Source: Pictodentalium vernedei (Eukaryota > Mollusca > Scaphopoda > Dentaliida > Dentaliidae). From it: a stretch of DNA of 64,000 nucleotides. The position numbers and the translations under genes are program-made. Under the pieces are notes generated by a model that saw only the letters and a list, made by a program, of their open reading frames with translations, did no database searches and had not been told where the DNA came from. Where the stretch lies: assembly GCA_031216915.1 (NCBI GenBank), contig CM062294.1, forward strand, positions 167,541,455 through 167,605,454. Direction: 5' to 3'. Below are positions 1 through 10,139 of this stretch, piece after piece (the first letter of the stretch is position 1; every line of letters starts with the position of its first letter).

Positions 1-114
1 TTAAAAATATATAGTTTTTTTCCCTTTGTTTTGTTTGTATTTTTTTAGAAATTAAAATTTAAGTCATTTTCTTTTTCTATATATAAGATAAAAAAATTAA
101 TGAAAGTGCTCTTG

Positions 115-720
115 AAGGTTGAGTTCCAATTTTTAGGCTTACCCTCGGCTCCACCCCATCGGGGAGGATCGGATACTTCATATTCGAAATATTTATCTCA
201 AGACATTTAAGTTGATATATTACATGACGACCTTTCTAAAGCTTGAGTTTTGAGGCCCTACCCCCCAGCACCACCCCTCAGAGAGGGTCGGATACTTCAT
301 ATACACAATTTCAAGTCAAGACCTTTAAAATGATATATCACATAAAAACCTTTCTAAAACAGAGTATTGAGGCTATACCCCTCAGCCCCACCCCTTGGGG
401 AGGGAGGATCGGATACTTCATATTAGAAATATTCAACTCAAGACCTTTAAACTGATATATGACATGCCTAACTTTCTAAAACTAGAGTTTTGAGGCCCTA
501 CCCCCTCAGAGAGACACAAATTCTCGGACTACACACGTCGAGACCTTTAAAATGGTGTATCACAAGACAACCTTTCTAAAACTTGAATTTGTGATGCTAC
601 TCATCCACACCACCTCGGGGAGGGAAAATACCTAATATTCGGACGACACGCGCCAAGGCCTTTAAAATAAGGTATAACATGACAACCTTTGTAAAACATG
701 AGTTTTAATTCATAGCGCCA
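115..720. repeat. Tandem satellite, unit about 120 bp, about five units
   Basis: About five diverged head-to-tail units are visible. Each has a C-rich stretch (CCCCACCCC or similar), then GGATACTTCATAT, then a phrase close to GACCTTTAAAATGATATAT, then CCTTTCTAAAAC. The last phrase recurs near 200, 320, 440, 545 and 655, so the period is about 105-120 bp. The units differ by substitutions and small indels, so the array is old. The window edge may cut the array. Open frames here are by-products of the repeat and no gene is supported. Confidence 0.8.
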
Positions 721-1149
721 ACTTCTAGGTCACAGACCATTTGTTTGTTTGTTCATACATTCTAACTTTGTCCGGTGCATAAACATTCTCTAGTCCGATT
801 TGCATCACCATTCAGTCAATAACTGCTTATGCCTCCAGGCTGTGCCTCGGTGTGCCTCGACCTTGAACCAAGGTCATAGTTTCAAGATTAAGGTCACATA
901 CCGTTAATGCGTTCGTTCTTCCATACAATCTTTATAAAAGTTATTCAGTGGAGCAATATTGTTCATAGTTCACACAATAATTGCTTATGCTTAAAGGGTG
1001 TGTCATGAGACTGACTCAAGGCTATAGCCCCAGATTGAATGCCACAGTTACAAAGTCAAGGTCACACCCATATCGTGTCTTCGCTCGTCTATTTAAACTT
1101 TGTCCGCTCCATAAAACCATATTCAATGAAAAGAAAATGTTCAAACAGT

Positions 1150-1270
1150 TCAATCGCCGCGGACTGTTCGTAATTCACGCATGGGCAGTGATGTCCACGC
1201 ATGCGTTGATCAGGTAATAAAAATCATGACCAGCAAAATTTTAATTAATGAAGCACCGGGTTGTACCCGG
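1150..1270. mobile_element. Truncated copy of the GAAGCACCGGG MITE
   Basis: GCCGCGGACTG, then CACGCATGGGCAGTGATG, then a terminal TTTAATTAATGAAGCACCGG follow the same order as the left half of the 51952-52153 copy. The right half is missing and the tandem array resumes at about 1270. Confidence 0.6.
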
Positions 1271-1847
1271 TCCATTCTCCATTCTTCCTCTATTCTGACT
1301 TTTTCTGGTCCATAAAAGGTTATACAATGGATAGATTTTGTTCATACCTCACATCAAGACTGCTTATGGAGCTTGGACGTGTCATGAGCTTGACTCGTGA
1401 TCATAGCTCCAAGGTCAGGTCAAAGGCCGTTCGTGTGTTGATTCTTCCATTCTAACTTTGTTCCATAAACATATTCAGTGGACCAATCTCTACAAGAATT
1501 ATCAACCAAATATGGTATTTGTCCAAGAACACAGCTCCAAGGTCAGGTCACAGATCGTCCGTGTGTTCTAAGTTTGTACAGTCCATAAAATTGGTTTAAT
1601 AGGCGGATCTTGTTCTTACTACACAATGATTGCTTTTGGCTCAAGGGTGTGTCTGTGGTCTTGATCTAAAGTTATAACTCCAAGCTCAAAATCACAGGCC
1701 GTTCATTTGTTCCAAATTGGACCTGTCCATAAAAAAATGATTCTATGGACAGATCTTGATCAAACTTCAAATAATGGTTGAGAATCGTCAACTGCGTGAC
1801 CACGATCCAGGGTCATAAATCTAAGATCCAGGTCATATACAATTCAT

Positions 1848-2317
1848 ACAGTACGGCTTCCGTGGACTGGTCACTTTCCACGGGTGGGCAGTAGTTCCAC
1901 GGACACAGTAATATTATATTACAAACACGAATTATAGGATTAATTATCAAAAATTTAATTAATGAAGCACCGGGCTGTGGTGCTTCATTAATTAACTGTA
2001 ATGGGAATGGAATGGTTTCACGCGCCGAAGGCGCGCAGGGACTCTGTGGGTCAAGCCCCTTGCGACCCTCTGTAGCTGTTTAAAGTTTACGTCTACATGT
2101 CTGGGCGTGTTGAATGCGGGATAGCGTCGTGTGCTCGGCAGATGTCCAGGTTTCGGTGAATTGAGGAGTCATGGTTTGTCTTTGTGATGATCGTTGTCTG
2201 ACCCCTCGAGTTAGGACCAGAGCGAGCTTAAAGTTTTGATGATGATGATTTATATTACCTGGTAAAGTCATCGCTGTCCACGCGTGGAATATGACCAGTC
2301 CACGGCGGCTGTACTGT
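1848..2317. mobile_element. MITE with ACAGTAC... terminal inverted repeats (long copy, 470 bp)
   Basis: The left end ACAGTACGGC followed by CCGTGGACTGGTCA matches the reverse complement of the right end (TGACCAGTCCACGG followed by GGCTGTACTGT). A palindrome around GAAGCACCGGG lies near 1975. A shorter copy with the same ends and the same GAAGCACCGGG centre is at 51952-52153, and a truncated one is at about 1150-1270. The long copy has about 270 bp of extra unrelated interior. There is no coding capacity, so this is a non-autonomous DNA transposon. The superfamily is not clear. Confidence 0.7.
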
Positions 2318-2349
2318 AATTTGTTTCTCCGGTCCATAAAAAAAAAAAC

Positions 2350-3480
2350 ATTCAATGGACAGGTCTTGTTTCTACTTCACACACTGTGTACTCATGGCTC
2401 GAATGGGTGTCAACATAATCTTGACACAAGTGCCATAGAATGTTCGCTTGTCACGGCATGCATCAAAACAAAATGTCTTTAAGAGTAGGCTTGCAGACAA
2501 TCTGTTTCAATGAGTTGTTGACAGCTGATCTTATTTGATTGAGTTTCTCTCCACTGTATTACAAACTATCAGTGTTATGCCTTCCCTTTTAGGCTCATAT
2601 TTGGATGACATTCATCAGCTTTTCTCACATTTTCTTATTTCACAGGGTCTTCAATCAAATAAATAAATAAATAAATAAATAAATAAATACTCTAATTTTT
2701 TGAATACTGGGAACCCGTATTAGAGTTTCCTTTTGAAATTCAGGTACCGCATCTTAAAGGCTCCATATTCGGCAGATGGGCTTTATGTTATCTTTAGTTT
2801 AAACAGTATTTATTCAATAATTGACATGTGTATACATTTCACAAAAAACATTTGACTAACAAAAAAATGTTATGTTATCTTTGAATTGACTTATTGAAAA
2901 GATTTCGTCTGTATGCATTGCTTAGTACTATTGATTTGCAGTGTCTGTTTCGCAGTCTCCTATAAATTGTAGCAAGTCAAAGATATGTGAACACATTTTG
3001 ACGATCAAAAATAATTGAGCACACTACCAGTTAACGGATTCGACATCACGGCAGTTTTGATTGATTGACACTATTTTATTTCAAAACAAACAAGATGAAA
3101 AGTACAAAAAACAGCGATTACACAATAATGACATGAGTTGTGAATTGGAAAATGGATCCAACAGTAAGCTAATGCTTGTGTAAGTTGTCCCTACCTTACA
3201 ATTAAACGTTGGAGTATGACCGTCCGAAGATCACTTTTTTGTCGTGCCTGTAAAGTGTTAATCTGAAAGTGAGGTTACATAATGTAATAACAGAGGTTTA
3301 TTTTTTGAATGGTGAATGTTCTAACAGGAGGTAGAGGTTGGAGTAGGTCGACAGGCCGAGTGAGTACTGTGGCTGTTGGGGCTCCTGTGAGATGGACTAA
3401 GATAGGTGGTATCCGACCAGTTGAGGCAGTCTGGCAAAATGCGCACTCAACTTCGTCGAATCCAGGCGAGGCATCCATTT
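2350..3480. other. No gene seen; contains an (AAAT)n microsatellite
   Basis: This stretch is AT-rich with short, mutually overlapping open frames on both strands. An (AAAT)n tract of about eight units lies at 2656-2690. I see no splice-bounded exon, domain or known repeat end in the rest. Confidence 0.6.
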
Positions 3481-3686
3481 GGATCAGTGATGTTGAGCGA
3501 TTAGCATATTGAATACGCCATGGTGGATATTGCAGTGTTGAGTTCGGTACGCAAACTGCTTATTGTATATCAATTCTACGAGTTGCCTCAATATATCTTT
3601 GAAGGCTGAGACAGGACAGCTGGATTGTACACTGTAGCTGGCATTACCGTAGAGAAGAGTTTCCACGTCAATGTTGTAAAGCAGTT
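3480..3686 (-). pseudogene. LINE ORF2 C-terminal fragment, distal part
   Basis: On the minus strand this encodes a peptide including METLLYGNASYSV and a following helix-like segment. It resembles the extreme C terminus of non-LTR retrotransposon ORF2 proteins, where a phrase like TLLYGN follows the cysteine-histidine knuckle. The knuckle itself is found at 7552-7860 in the same orientation, on the far side of the Academ-like element. The two pieces are best read as one LINE remnant split by that insertion. The family (CR1, Jockey or I group) cannot be fixed from so little. Confidence 0.5.
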
Positions 3687-4385
3687 CCTAGTCCAGGCAC
3701 ATTAGACATAAAAATGAGAAAGTAAGGAAAAAAATCGGAGAAAGCTGATTTTTTTATGTGTTTCCGGGACACACATTGCGGATAAAGTGTGAAAAGTCCC
3801 CGCGAATCCGAGTTGAGCTTTTTTAGTTATAGCGTTTTTTTTGATGAAAAAAAAAATTCGACCCAGCTCCATATTTCTCATTCCTATTCGCCTTAGTAGG
3901 GTGAGAATCATAAATATCGTGCTGAATTATATTGAGAATACATATCCCCAACAGAAAATGCCAACTTTGTACCAATCCTCACACTCAATGGTGAAATATT
4001 CACGAAAATGTACAAAATTACGAAAAAAAAAATTTATTGTTTTCATACACACAACGGTACACAACATCCATTAAATCAAATCTACGACTACTTTGGGAGT
4101 TAAATTATATATAAAAAATTGCAGAAAAGCAGTGGCTTTATAATGATATATAACAATAGTCATTTATTCCATAATGAACTGGTGAAACGTGTGAAATATT
4201 AACCATACCCCCTAAACTCAAATTCAAACGGCATCGACTTTTCTCATTCAAATACCGTATTATAGCATCATTTTTTCAATTTCCATGTTCGATTAAATCA
4301 CATAATGTGGTGTTCGCCTACACTCAAGATGCATTGGCATGTAATGTGTGCACGCCCTTGATGTGTACTCATAAACAAATTTGTA

Positions 4386-5720
4386 TTGTACAGACAGATC
4401 ATGGCTGGTAGCGGCTTGGGTGAACTTTGGGGGACTGTTTATGCTGGTGGGTCAATCCATCATTTGATCAGTGGTCATGCATATTCAAGAGCAGTTCGTG
4501 CCCATTTGCTAACACAAATTGCCATTACAAAACTTGTGTTTGAAGAAAGCCGAACACTAGATAACATAGACTGCACAGAAGTCAATGAAATATTCTGTGG
4601 ACTTGCCAGAGGTGACTGTACAACAGCTGACGCTGTCAATCAAGAAAGTGTCAACCATCTACTGTCAAAATTACACGAACTGCTCCAGAATGCGTCCGTA
4701 GGACGCACAGGAAAGCTTTGGGTACAATACTACGAGCAAATAGGTCTTCTCCAGTTGTTCTTGAGAGCAGAGCGCACAGGCGACTGGGAACTCCACACAT
4801 ATTGTGTTCGCAATATGATTCCAGTATTTCACGCAGGTGGTCATTTTGCATACGCAAAAAGTTCTCATCTCCATTTGCAGCAGATGAATGAGCAAACAGA
4901 AATAATGCAACAGGATGATTTGAAGTTGTTCACTGAGAAAGGTTACTTTACCATAAGGCGCTCAGATAAATTCTGGGACGGGATATATTCTGATCAGACC
5001 ATAGAGCAGTGTTTAATGAGAATGTTCAAGCTCCCTGGTGGTCTCACACATGGCAGGGGAATAACCGATAGCACTGTTGCGAAATGGGTACATGGACTAC
5101 CTCTTTGCCTTCCGATATGTAATGCTCTCGAAAATTTTGTTCATGTTCACACTGGTCATGGCGAACAACATCGGGATCTCCGTCAAAGTTCACAATTGAC
5201 CGATGCCAATGATATCACCAAATTATTGAACTGGCTCAGAGTGCATTCCCCCTTTCAGAATAGAGATCCACTACAATTAGTCTCTATAGCGACCGGGCTT
5301 GTGGCCGACGAAACTGTGAACTGTGACCAAGTTCGCAAAATTGGTGAATGTTGCGTATCGAATGTTGTAAGCAAAACGTTCAACAGCATCAAACTACGAC
5401 GTGTTGACACTGTGAAGTCTTTCGCATCGATGGCAAATAGCATCAAAGTCCGTGGAAGTAAGGTAGTGATTGACCCCACAATTCTGTTCAACCGCATCAC
5501 ATGCGTTATTCAGTCACAAGCAGAGATGGAAGAGTATCTCAAATATGAACTCGCCCCGAAACCACCAGCATTGTTTGCTTCTGCTGGAATGAGGAAGACA
5601 CAGAAAAGCACGCTCGGTAAGATCCTCAAAACATACGGTTCCGAGCAAACTAAAATCCCAGAACATTCTCTGTTTGTTGTAGATGGTGGATTTGTATTGA
5701 GGGCAGTTGTATGGCACTAA
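4386..5720 (+). pseudogene. Academ-type protein, transposase C-terminal region and start of XPG-like nuclease (444 aa)
   Basis: An uninterrupted 444-residue frame. Residues 6-45 (SGLGELWGTVY, SGHAYSRAVRAHLL) and 108-165 (LFLRAERTGDWELH at about 124-137, then AGGHFAYAKSSH) match my memory of a multi-copy invertebrate protein family. In RNase-H-fold transposases, a last catalytic Glu followed by a motif of this sort is common, so E129 or E135 is a candidate; that is inference. Residues 190-235 include RRSDKFWDGIYSD and GGLTHGRG, also family blocks. The end, FVVDGGFVLRAVVWH with D433, looks like the first acidic motif of a FEN1/PIN-type nuclease. The frame stops at TAA 5718-5720, and the protein clearly continues in another frame from about 5707. 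The start is uncertain: just upstream is a pyrimidine-rich run ending in TACAG at about 4389-4393, which could be a splice acceptor of a longer gene. Confidence 0.75.
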
Positions 5721-6842
5721 ACAGTCGTCATATAAGGACATATGTACATCATATTCCAATTATCTAGTGAGACATTTTGGGGCGAACGTCGTGGTTGTTT
5801 TTGATGTTATGCTTGTACAATGTCGACAAAGGGCATGGAACAAGCCCGTAGATCTAAAGACAGGTATTCCATTGATATCAATATCTCACCCGAGTTACCA
5901 GCCACCACACCCCAATCCGATTTCCTTGCAAATGCCAAGAACAAAACCCAACTGATCGATCTTCTAATGCAGGAGCTATCTGCTATCAATATTCAGTCCA
6001 AGCAGGCCTAGGCTGATGCTGATGTACTGATAGCCGAAACTGCACTTGACATCGCTCAAGATGACAACAATGTTGTCGTTGTGGGAACAGACACAGACTT
6101 GTTAGTCATTCTTACCTCTCGAGTTCAACCGGGATGTAATATTCACATGATGTATTCCATTACCCCAAACTTACTAGTTTCAGTTAGTGAAATAGCAACC
6201 ACAATGGGTGACCATAGAAGCAACCTCCTTGTAGCACATTCTATAAGTGGTTGTGACACTACTTCTGCACTCTTTCGAGTTGGTAAAAAGAAAGTATTCA
6301 GTACAATTGTCTCCGATGTTACTAGCGACTCACAACAGTATGTCAACACAATTTTGGCGGATGACAGTACACCAAGTGCAGTAGCCGCTGCCGGGGAACA
6401 ACTTCTCCTGATCTTATACGGGAGTAAAACTGTTTCCTCTCTCGACCAATATAGATATGTCACTTACAAGCGTTATGTAGCAAAATCTAAACTGAATAAA
6501 CCCATCGACCTAGCCTCACTCCCACCAAGAAGCGATGCTGCACAACAACATGTCTACAGATGTTATCTCCAGGTCCAACAATGGCTGGGCACTTCGCTTC
6601 CTCCGACGGATTGGGGGTGGTCGCTAGACAATGGACTTCTTGTACCGACTGCAGCCACAAAGCCATGTGCCCCCGATAACCTACTGAATCTGATCAGTTG
6701 TGGTTGCAAGAGTGCTTGTACAAAAAGGTGTGGGTGTAAGAAGGCAGGACTCTCTTGCTCAGGTTTGTGTAATTGCAGTTCGGATTCTTGTAACAACCAC
6801 AGAAACACTGTCCTGTCGGAAATTTCTGAGTTCGATGAATAA
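5707..6842 (+). pseudogene. XPG/FEN1-like nuclease core and CXC domain, continuation of the Academ-type ORF
   Basis: The nuclease continues as SSYKDICTSYSNYLVRHFG and VVVVFD in the frame of 5707. It then returns at about 5820 to the original frame (STKGMEQARRSK), so two compensating indels lie near 5715 and 5812. One in-frame TAG at 6009-6011 follows. After it come ADADVLIAETA, then VVGTDTDLLVILTS (acidic motif) and SGCDTTSALFRVG (the GCD motif of FEN1-like nucleases) at about 6012-6290. The C terminus at 6700-6791 has nine cysteines in the order CGC, C, CGC, C, C, C, C within 31 residues, the pattern of tesmin/TSO1-like CXC domains that bind DNA. The protein ends at 6842. The whole joined product would be about 818 codons with only three lesions, so it decayed recently. 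A GTG at 6081 is not a real start. Confidence 0.75.
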
Positions 6843-6915
6843 TATGTATATAGGTCATGTCATTTCTGTATATAGCGTTGATAATAGTCAATGTAACTTA
6901 ATCCATGTTGATTGA

Positions 6916-6980
6916 TTTGTACATTCTGTAAATATTATTTATTGATTTTTGTATATTCTGTAAATATTATTTATTGATCT
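6916..6980 (+). repeat. Short tandem duplication inside the Academ-like element
   Basis: A unit containing ACATTCTGTAAATATTATTT and TTGATT is present twice, about 43 bp apart, just after the stop of the nuclease-CXC frame. It lies in the untranslated part of the element. Confidence 0.6.
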
Positions 6981-7551
6981 AATGCTGCCAGACACAGACG
7001 TGTCTGTTCGGTCCCAAGCCCGAAAATAGTTGAGTTCTTATGCTGACGAATTTTATGCCAAAAGGGGAACTCGGCCTGAAGCAGAGGGGGTCTTCCATAA
7101 TGTCTATTTTGTAAGCAATGATAAAAGTCTTCAAATGGTGGTGGATTTTTTTATCGTCTGTCCAACTAACATCCCGTTCTGTACTACGACCCTTTGGGCA
7201 AATCCGTTAGGAAAATCGTCATTTTTTGCGTAAATCCGATACTTTTTTGTGAATTTTCAATAATTTTTCGCAGAAATTGTCACAGAATGCACATTTTTCT
7301 CTAGGTAAATGTATATTAGACATTATGTAGCTCGAAATACGCGTAAACAAAAAATACATTTGGATCAATTCGAGGTTACAAAGTTCGTGCGATTTTTTTT
7401 AATTTTTTTCAAACGCGTTTTCGAAAAAAGGCTGTAGAAAAAAAAGCTCAACTGGGATTTTAGGGGACTTTTGTCTAAGCGTTCAGTGACATGTACTCGA
7501 CATTCCCTGAAAAAATCAGCTTTCTCCGATTTTTTTCCCTAGTGAAACCTA

Positions 7552-7860
7552 ATGTTCTTGGGCTATCCTGTAAAGTGTCCCTTCTTATATCTAAATGAAG
7601 AGGGCAGTTAAAAAGATAATGATAAGTTGTTTCGCGCTCCCAACGGCCACATAAAGGTGAGCTAGTGAGAAACTTATTGAACAGGTGGTCATTGAGATTA
7701 CTGCTGACCAGGCGTAATCTACAGTGATATATTTGAGTCTGACGTGATTTGTGAGAGTACAACCATTTTGGGGTCGGGAATCTATGTTTGTTCAGGTAGT
7801 ATGTCAGTGAGATTCAAGAGCAGTGCTCACGTTGTATGGTGTTAATGGTACCAGTTCTAC
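7552..7860 (-). pseudogene. LINE ORF2 C-terminal fragment, zinc-knuckle part
   Basis: The minus strand encodes HRFPTPKWLYSHKSRQTQIY, then the conserved LINE block RLRLVSSNLNDHLFN, then CGRWERETTYHYLFNCPLH. The pattern of Cys, Glu-Thr-x-x-His-Tyr-Leu-Phe-x-Cys-Pro is the C-terminal knuckle seen in many non-LTR retrotransposons. The first Cys pair is degraded (one Cys is replaced). The fragment ends at 7552 where the Academ-like element begins, and its continuation lies at 3480-3686. 5' parts of the LINE are absent. Confidence 0.65.
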
Positions 7861-7869
7861 TACAAACTT

Positions 7870-8355
7870 CATTTGGTACCAAAAAGCTGCATTGGGCACC
7901 AAGATTTTGGTCCCAAAATATACTTGTGGTAGGTATTAAAGGCTTTATTTATTATTGTACTGCGTAAGTGTCGATAAAACCTCTGTATACGACACAGGCG
8001 AGACGAAATTTACGCCTGTTAAGTAATTAATAGACAGAAACATAATCACTGCTCTTTGTTATGAGTCAACTAATTTAACAGTTTATCCATAATCTGATTC
8101 TTATTTCTTATCAAAATATTTCTTTGTTACTTAATACTTTTTTATTTTACTGAATCACTTTTATAATCCTTCTTGAAGTTAATAAATCATTTGCTAATAG
8201 TTTATTTGGCGTGAATTACCAGTGACTAAATAATAATCTTGAATTTATTTTGTAAATGTTTTAATAACCTTCTGCTTTTCAATTATATAAATTTGCATCA
8301 TTTGTATTGTTCCAAATAAAATACTTAAAAGGGTCAGGTAATACTAAATTAAAAT
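7870..8355. other. AT-rich stretch, nothing identified
   Basis: No open frame of note, no terminal repeats and no tandem unit. GGTACCA-like words recur near 7848-7890. Confidence 0.4.
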
Positions 8356-8359
8356 ATCG

Positions 8360-8431
8360 TACTTTGAGTGCAACAAGGCGCCATCTGCAATGCTAAAGCA
8401 TTGCAGATGGCGCCTTGTTGCACTCAAAGTA
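8360..8431. repeat. Perfect 72-bp foldback, CTTTGAGTGCAACAAGGCG family
   Basis: Two arms of about 35 bp are reverse complements around a 2-bp centre. The arm word CAACAAGGCGCCATCTGCAA is related to AACAAGGTGCCATCTGCAAT in the foldback at 41176-41237 and to weaker copies at 17969 and 36477. It is a minimal MITE with no coding capacity. Confidence 0.8.
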
Positions 8432-8552
8432 TGTTACATTATTTATTTGTTTACAATCACATTCGATTTGCCACGAAAATCGTTCATTTTGCACCAAAAA
8501 TTTCCTTTGATACTTGACAAAAAATCCTCTTGGTTCCAAAAACGTTCGGCAG

Positions 8553-8912
8553 AGGGTGGTGACCGAGTGGATAAGTGCGCTGGTCTCTCACGCCAGAGGT
8601 CCCGGGATCGATCCCCAGTCGGGGAAAGTTCTCTAGGTGTCCGAACACTCTCTGTCAGCATCAATTATGGGGTTGATGCTGTCACAGCGTACCGTCCTAT
8701 CGGGTGGGGACGTGAAATGGCTGTCCTCTGTCAGTGTGCGGAGAGAGACACACTCCGTGTGGGCTAAATATCCCTTCGCAGTATTCGAGAAGAGCTAGGC
8801 CACAAGGTCATCCCACACTCCTACGCCATTGGGACAAGGAGAGGCGTTAATATAAGTTGCATAACTTGTTCGCCAACTCTTGTAAAACAAATAAGATTAA
8901 ATAAAAAAAAAA
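8553..8912 (+). mobile_element. tRNA-derived SINE (Ser/Leu-like head)
   Basis: The head reads GGTGACCGAGTGGATAAGTG (A-box region) and, 30 bp on, GGGATCGATCCC (B-box region), as in a serine or leucine tRNA. A body of about 270 bp follows, then a 3' end GATTAAAT with an A tract. A diverged minus-strand copy is at 35590-35908. The two share the body words CCGAACACTCTCTGTCAGCA and GAGGCGTTAATATAAGTTGC (in diverged form). The element needs LINE machinery to move. It is not a functional tRNA gene: the acceptor stem does not close and the A tract marks a retroposon. Confidence 0.8.
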
Positions 8913-9574
8913 CTGTTCAGCATTGGGGACGCGTTGACTGCGGGAATTCGGGACATCACAGGCTTGAATTATTTATTGCTGATCTGATAGTCTGGGAATA
9001 TTTTCAAAGTGCTCTAGTTGCTGTTGCACTTCCCTTTTTGGAGAACCTCGATAGGGAATCTCGGAAATGACGTCATACGACAGTGTGTGCTGGGCGGCAC
9101 ATGGTGTTGACACAACCCTCATAAGTGGCCATGCCGTGTCAGAATTACTTTGGCGATGGGCTGTGTCAATGCGCATGTTCTGTTCGTCTTGTTTAGGGCA
9201 GATGAATTTAAGTTGTCCATGTTGTTTGATGTGAATCACCATCTTGGTTTCTGAGAAACCACGAAGTTGATATATACTAAAATATATACATTAAAAAAGT
9301 AGGGGATATGCAAATTGATATTGATATTTTCGGAAAATGGTATTGGATACGCGTGATTGGACACATCAATATGGTACCAAGTTTAGTGTCGATCATATCA
9401 TCGGCCCACGAAAATTTCGTTCAGGTTTTTCGCACGAGCGCCGCGTTAATGTCTGTGCGGTACGTTTTGAAATTTTCATTTGTACTGAACGGGCTTTCTC
9501 GGAGGTCTCATCGTTCTTTTCTTGGTATAAACTCGTTCATCAATAGTTTCTGGTCAAAACGTAACTTTTGAGGT

Positions 9575-10138
9575 ATGCGAAGACTGACACGTGACGAACG
9601 TTTACGTGCCGTTGGCATTTTGGAAGCTGGCAACAGACAAACTGCAGTGGCTCAAATTCTCAGCGTTGCCCAATCGGCGATTAGCAGGTTGTGGCCTCGC
9701 TACCATCCGAGAGGCAATGTTGACAGACGTCGGTCAGGTCGTCCAAGAAGGGCGACAACTGCTAATCAGGACCGTTTCATCCGAACCGAAGTATTTTTCG
9801 TAACCGTTATCAAAGTGCCTCAGACATTGAGTCGCGTGAGAACCATAAGGTTCTATCTTCCAGTGGAACTGGAAGATAGAACCTTATGGTTCTCACTCGA
9901 CGATTGGACAGCAGCTGCGCCGAGCGACAGATGTGCGAGTCAGTGGTCAGACTATCGGAAATCGCCTACACCGCTGGAATTTGTGCGCTCGACGACCTCG
10001 AATAATTCCACGTTTGAACGTCACATCGCATCAAGGTTTAATTGGTGTGGAGCACGACAGCGCTGGGACAATCGTCGGTGGAGCAACGTCATGTTTTCCG
10101 ATGAATCGATGTTCACTCTTAACTTCCACGACAGGTGA
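9575..10138 (+). pseudogene. Tc1-like transposase, N-terminal part (helix-turn-helix to first catalytic Asp)
   Basis: It starts MRRLTRDERLRAVGILEAGN, a paired-like helix-turn-helix with SVAQSAISRLWPRY as the recognition region, then an AT-hook-like GRPRR at about residue 57. Around 9790-10020 the reading frame changes at least twice: the stretch VSGQTIGNRLHRWNL, typical of the second DNA-binding helix, is read in the frame of 9933. The frame then returns for DNRRWSNVMFSDESMFTL, where SDES carries the first catalytic aspartate at about 10100. The intervening amino acids in the 9575 frame are partly out-of-frame noise. Confidence 0.75.
9836..9896. repeat. 29-bp inverted duplication inside the Tc1 transposase
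   Basis: Arms at 9836-9864 and 9868-9896 are perfect reverse complements with a GGA loop. The arm includes ACCATAAGGTTCTATCTTCC. The inverted copy is not part of a normal Tc1 coding region and coincides with one of the frame changes. Confidence 0.85.
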
Positions 10139-10139
10139 A

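Larger units (their letters stand above)
720..2480. repeat. Diverged tandem array, unit about 150 bp, rich in AAGGTCA motifs
   Basis: Successive units share a phrase like TCTAACTTTGTCCGGTCCAT, then a run of A, then ATTCAATGGACAGATCTTG, then a segment with several AAGGTCA half-sites. The first phrase recurs near 768, 930, 1094, 1295, 1451, 1569, 1710 and 2317. The array is interrupted by a MITE at 1848-2317 and by a related truncated fragment near 1150-1270. The units are too diverged for a young satellite. I do not know a name for this repeat. Confidence 0.7.
3691..7547 (+). mobile_element. Academ-like DNA transposon with long TIRs and nuclease-CXC ORF
   Basis: Near the left end, a GGAAAAAAATCGGAGAAAGC motif at about 3724 is matched in inverted form near 7513-7540. 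The inverted match continues inward: AAAAGTCCCC and GTTGAGCTTTTTT at about 3790-3822 are matched at about 7448-7478. A weaker match, TTCACGAAAA near 4000, is mirrored near 7250, so the TIRs extend roughly 300-340 bp with heavy divergence. CCTA flanks both sides (3687-3690 and 7548-7551). Removing one copy plus the element restores a continuous minus-strand LINE, which supports a 4-bp target duplication. The outermost 30 bp of the two ends do not align well, so the exact left end is tentative. Academ elements are known to carry an XPG-like nuclease and a cysteine-rich finger, and the ORF here fits that description. Most of the transposase N terminus is absent, so this is an internally reduced copy or an unusual minimal form. 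Confidence 0.7.

Noticed and set aside
8553-8640. Functional tRNA-Ser or tRNA-Leu gene
   Set aside because: A and B boxes are present, but the acceptor stem does not pair, and a SINE body and A-rich tail follow. A second SINE copy exists at 35590.
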